Shown here: positions 61,674 to 64,000 of the stretch, in pieces
How positions within the stretch are numbered: position 1 is the stretch's first letter
Layout of the letters: each line of letters opens with the position of its first letter
DNA from: Paraburkholderia hospita
GTDB lineage: Bacteria > Pseudomonadota > Gammaproteobacteria > Burkholderiales > Burkholderiaceae
Direction: 5' to 3'
DNA: 64,000 nucleotides
NCBI RefSeq assembly: GCF_002902965.1
Contig: NZ_CP026107.1
Location: forward strand, 1,426,001 to 1,490,000
Position numbers and translations under genes: made by a program
Notes under the pieces: model-generated
Databases searched by the model: none
Told to the model about the DNA's origin: nothing
The model's input: only the letters and a program-made list of their open reading frames with translations

Positions 61674-62582
61674 ATGGAACTCATGAACGCAGAGTCATCC
61701 ACCATGCAAACGCTGCTTGCGTTGTGTATCAGCCCGCCTTCGATCGTTGCGCTCGACTGCGAAGGCAATCACGCCCGTGTGTTGCTCTCCGATCTGGGCG
61801 GCACGCCCGACGGTATCCAGATCGACACGGTGCAAGGCCTCGTGTACTGGACCAACATGGGCGCCGATTTTCACAAGGACGACGGCACGGTCGAAGCCGC
61901 ACGGCTGGACGGCAGTGGGCGGCGTCTGCTGGTCGGCAACGGTGCAATCAGAACGCCCAAACAACTGTATCTGGACCGCGCGGCCGCGCTGTTGTACTGG
62001 TGCGACCGCGAAGGCGCCGCAATCTGGCGCAGCGGCACGGACGGCGGCGCGCTGACCCAACTCGTCGACCGCTCGGTGCAAGCCGGCGGCAAGGACGAGG
62101 TGCTGAACCAGTGCGTCGGCATCGCCGTCGATCACAAGCGCGGTGCCCTCCTGTGGACGCAGAAAGGCCCTGCGAAGGGCGGCGAGGGACGCATCTTCCG
62201 TGCGCCCCTGCAGATGGCCACGGGCGAGACGGCCGCCACGCGCACCGACATCGAACTGCTGCTGGATGGCCTGCCCGAGCCGATCGACCTCGAAATCGAT
62301 GCCGCCACCGACATGCTCTACTGGACCGATCGCGGCGCCGCACCCGACGGCAATTCGCTGAACAGTGCAAAGCTCACAACGGCCGGCCTCACAGACTACA
62401 AGGTGATCTGTACCGGCTTCGCCGAAGCTATCGGCCTCGCACTCGACGCGCCGCGCAACCGCGCTTTCGTGACCGACCTGGACGGCAACATTGTCAAGGT
62501 GAACTTGCGCACAGGCGAGAAGCGAACGCTGCTCACGCATGGGCGGATTACGGGCATCGCGCTTTATCAGGCAACCCGCTGA
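61674..62582 (+). CDS. YWTD-type beta-propeller protein
   Basis: A 302-residue protein with LDL-receptor-type YWTD repeats, visible as VYWTNMG, LLYWCDREG, LLWTQKG and LYWTDRG at about 40-residue steps. The soluble propeller would bind a small molecule or act as a lactonase-like hydrolase. No signal peptide is visible. The start at 61674 is used; 61704 is possible. Confidence 0.8.
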   Translation: MELMNAESSTMQTLLALCISPPSIVALDCEGNHARVLLSDLGGTPDGIQIDTVQGLVYWTNMGADFHKDDGTVEAARLDGSGRRLLVGNGAIRTPKQLYLDRAAALLYWCDREGAAIWRSGTDGGALTQLVDRSVQAGGKDEVLNQCVGIAVDHKRGALLWTQKGPAKGGEGRIFRAPLQMATGETAATRTDIELLLDGLPEPIDLEIDAATDMLYWTDRGAAPDGNSLNSAKLTTAGLTDYKVICTGFAEAIGLALDAPRNRAFVTDLDGNIVKVNLRTGEKRTLLTHGRITGIALYQATR

Positions 62583-62610
62583 CGCAACCTTCAACCCCAA
62601 TTCAATCTGT

Positions 62611-64000
62611 ATGCACGTCGATAAATATCAGCTTGAAGCAAAAATTCGCCAGCATCTGGCGAGCCGTACCATCAGCGACGCGTTCGACATCCACGGTGAA
62701 ACCGAAACGGTCCTGAACTCGATCGGCGCGTCCTTGAGCGAGTTCGGCGGTGAACTCAGCTTTTACGGCAAGGACCCCATCGTGCCGAGCGTGCTGCGCT
62801 TCGGCACTTTTTCCGCCATCGGGCTCGCCGTCAAGGCCGCGCAGATCGCGTCGATCTGGCGCATGAAAACCGGGCAAAGCCAGAACATTCACGTCGACGT
62901 GCGCAAGGCGCTGCGCCGCTTCGCCACGTTTCACGAGGGCACGCTCGAACTCGTGAACGGCCTGCCCGGCAATATGGGCTCCGACGAGAACACGGGCGTC
63001 ACCGCCAACTTCCATCAGTGCAAGGACGGGCGTTGGGTGTTCTTCATCTGCAACTACCCGAAAATGCGCAATACCGCGCTGCAACTGTTGCAGTGCCCGC
63101 CGGGACACGAGTCGGTTGCAAAGGCGGTCGCGCGGTGGAATGCAGCCGAACTGGAAGAAGCCGGTGGCAAGGCCGGCATTCCGCTCTACATGGTGCGTTC
63201 ACCGCAGGAGTTCCTTGAACTCGACGTATTCCAGAGCGTAATCAAGAGCCAGCCGCTGATCTCCATCGAAAAAATCGCCGATAGCGATCCCATTCCGTTC
63301 CAGCAAGGCGGCGATGTGCTCGGCGGCATTCGCGCGCTCGGCCTCGGCCATGTCATCGCGGGTGCGGGTCTCGGCCGTGCGCTGGCGCTGCATGGCGCGG
63401 ACGTGCTGAACATCTGGCGCAAGTCGGACTATGAACACAGCCTGTTCCACTACACGTCGAACGTCGGCTTGCGCTCATCTCGGCTCGATCTCGACGATGC
63501 AACGGCGCGCGGGCGCTTCGACCAGTTGCTGGAAGGTGCCGATATCTTCTTCTCGAATCGCCGTTCGGGATTCCTCGACCGCTACGGGCTGGCCCCGGAC
63601 GAGTTGTGCAGAAAGCATCCCGGGTTGATCAGTGCGACCGTGTACTTCGCGGGCCGCGAGGGCGCATGGTCGGAGCGCACGGGCTTCGATGTATCGACGG
63701 GTGCCTATGCCGGGCCGTACTGGCTGGAAAGCCTCGGCGGCACGGACACGCCGACGCTCACGCCACACACCACACCGCAGATTTCCATCATCAGCGACTA
63801 CGTGGTTGCGTGGCTCGGCACGGCTGGCGTGCTCCAGGCGTTGAAGCGCCGCGCCACGGAAGGCGGCAGCTACACGGTATCGGTGTCGCTTTCGCGCGCC
63901 GTCGCGTGGCTCATGTCGATGGGCATCTTCGACCAGAAATACGCGCGTACGATGGCTGGATCGAATGACGAACACGCCTACGTCGATCCCGATCCGCTGC
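62611..64000 (+). CDS. CaiB/BaiF family III CoA-transferase (3' end outside window)
   Basis: At least 463 codons of a formyl-CoA-transferase-type enzyme. Typical elements are GGDVLGGIRALGLGHVIAGA, LALHGADVLNIWRKSDYEH, ADIFFSNRRSGFLDRYGL, and the probable catalytic aspartate in RTGFDVSTGAYAGPYW. A long N-terminal part repeats the same fold (residues 1-200), suggesting a two-half enzyme. It shares the operon with the dehydrogenase, so a CoA-thioester pathway is likely. Confidence 0.88.
   Translation, partial: MHVDKYQLEAKIRQHLASRTISDAFDIHGETETVLNSIGASLSEFGGELSFYGKDPIVPSVLRFGTFSAIGLAVKAAQIASIWRMKTGQSQNIHVDVRKALRRFATFHEGTLELVNGLPGNMGSDENTGVTANFHQCKDGRWVFFICNYPKMRNTALQLLQCPPGHESVAKAVARWNAAELEEAGGKAGIPLYMVRSPQEFLELDVFQSVIKSQPLISIEKIADSDPIPFQQGGDVLGGIRALGLGHVIAGAGLGRALALHGADVLNIWRKSDYEHSLFHYTSNVGLRSSRLDLDDATARGRFDQLLEGADIFFSNRRSGFLDRYGLAPDELCRKHPGLISATVYFAGREGAWSERTGFDVSTGAYAGPYWLESLGGTDTPTLTPHTTPQISIISDYVVAWLGTAGVLQALKRRATEGGSYTVSVSLSRAVAWLMSMGIFDQKYARTMAGSNDEHAYVDPDPL

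Noticed and set aside
1..64000. CRISPR arrays, insertion sequences, tRNA or rRNA genes
   Set aside because: No regularly spaced repeats, transposase frames or RNA-gene sequences were recognised in reading the window.

Overview
The window looks like chromosomal or megaplasmid DNA from a high-GC betaproteobacterium of the Burkholderia sensu lato group (Paraburkholderia/Caballeronia type). The reasons are the strong G/C bias at third codon positions, the family content (DctA, the MaeB fusion enzyme, DUF934 next to CysI, DUF2322), and a Hrp2-type (Ralstonia/Xanthomonas-like) type III secretion system. The assignment is inference from gene content; no rRNA or tRNA gene was seen.

Layout. 1-4.6 kb: the end of a LuxR-type regulator, a DUF2322 gene, and an ECF sigma/anti-sigma pair followed by a second, orphan anti-sigma paralogue and a catalase-related peroxidase. 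4.9-11.4 kb: a type III accessory locus with an OmpR/HrpG-like regulator, a large candidate effector or translocator, a harpin fused to a phage-tail-lysozyme domain, a small exported coiled-coil protein coupled to a lytic transglycosylase, a second harpin, and an extra HrpB1-family protein. 11.6-17.8 kb: a C4-dicarboxylate/tartrate module (MaeB, DctA, D-tartrate dehydratase, divergent LysR regulator). 18-31 kb: an accessory island dominated by predicted immune/conflict proteins. 31.2-38.1 kb: ordinary metabolic genes (quinone reductase, LysR, GST, CBS protein, acyltransferase, type II NADH dehydrogenase-like enzyme). 38.1-57.8 kb: the core hrp/hrc apparatus as two divergent operons (hrpB1 to hrcC leftward, hrcU to hpaB rightward) plus the AraC-type activator HrpB. 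57.8-64 kb: sulfite reductase with its DUF934 partner, then a 3-hydroxyacyl-CoA dehydrogenase-like enzyme, a YWTD propeller protein and a CoA-transferase cut by the window end.

Regulation. Five sites with the geometry of the plant inducible promoter (PIP/hrpII) box, TTCGB-N15-TTCGB, lie upstream of T3SS genes. In each, exactly 31 bases separate the box from a YANNNT -10 element. They drive both arms of the core apparatus (47.7-47.9 kb) and the harpin and accessory genes (8.8 and 10.7-10.9 kb), so the two T3SS loci, 27 kb apart, read as one HrpB-controlled regulon. A sixth site has N16 between the half-sites but keeps the 31-base distance.

The most interesting region is the 19-30 kb island. 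One half has a stand-alone SLOG-type protein, a 673-residue protein with a deoxyribosyltransferase-like (DRHyd) head, a TPR-like sensor middle and a SLOG-like tail, and a membrane protein with two SLATT-like 2TM units. The other half has a SIR2-like/TIR protein translationally coupled to a 1221-residue STAND NTPase with a membrane segment and a beta-propeller, followed on the other strand by a PUA-like/TIR-like protein and a GH19 lysozyme. I read these as two or three nucleotide/NAD-centred defence modules. Function is inferred from domain patterns only.
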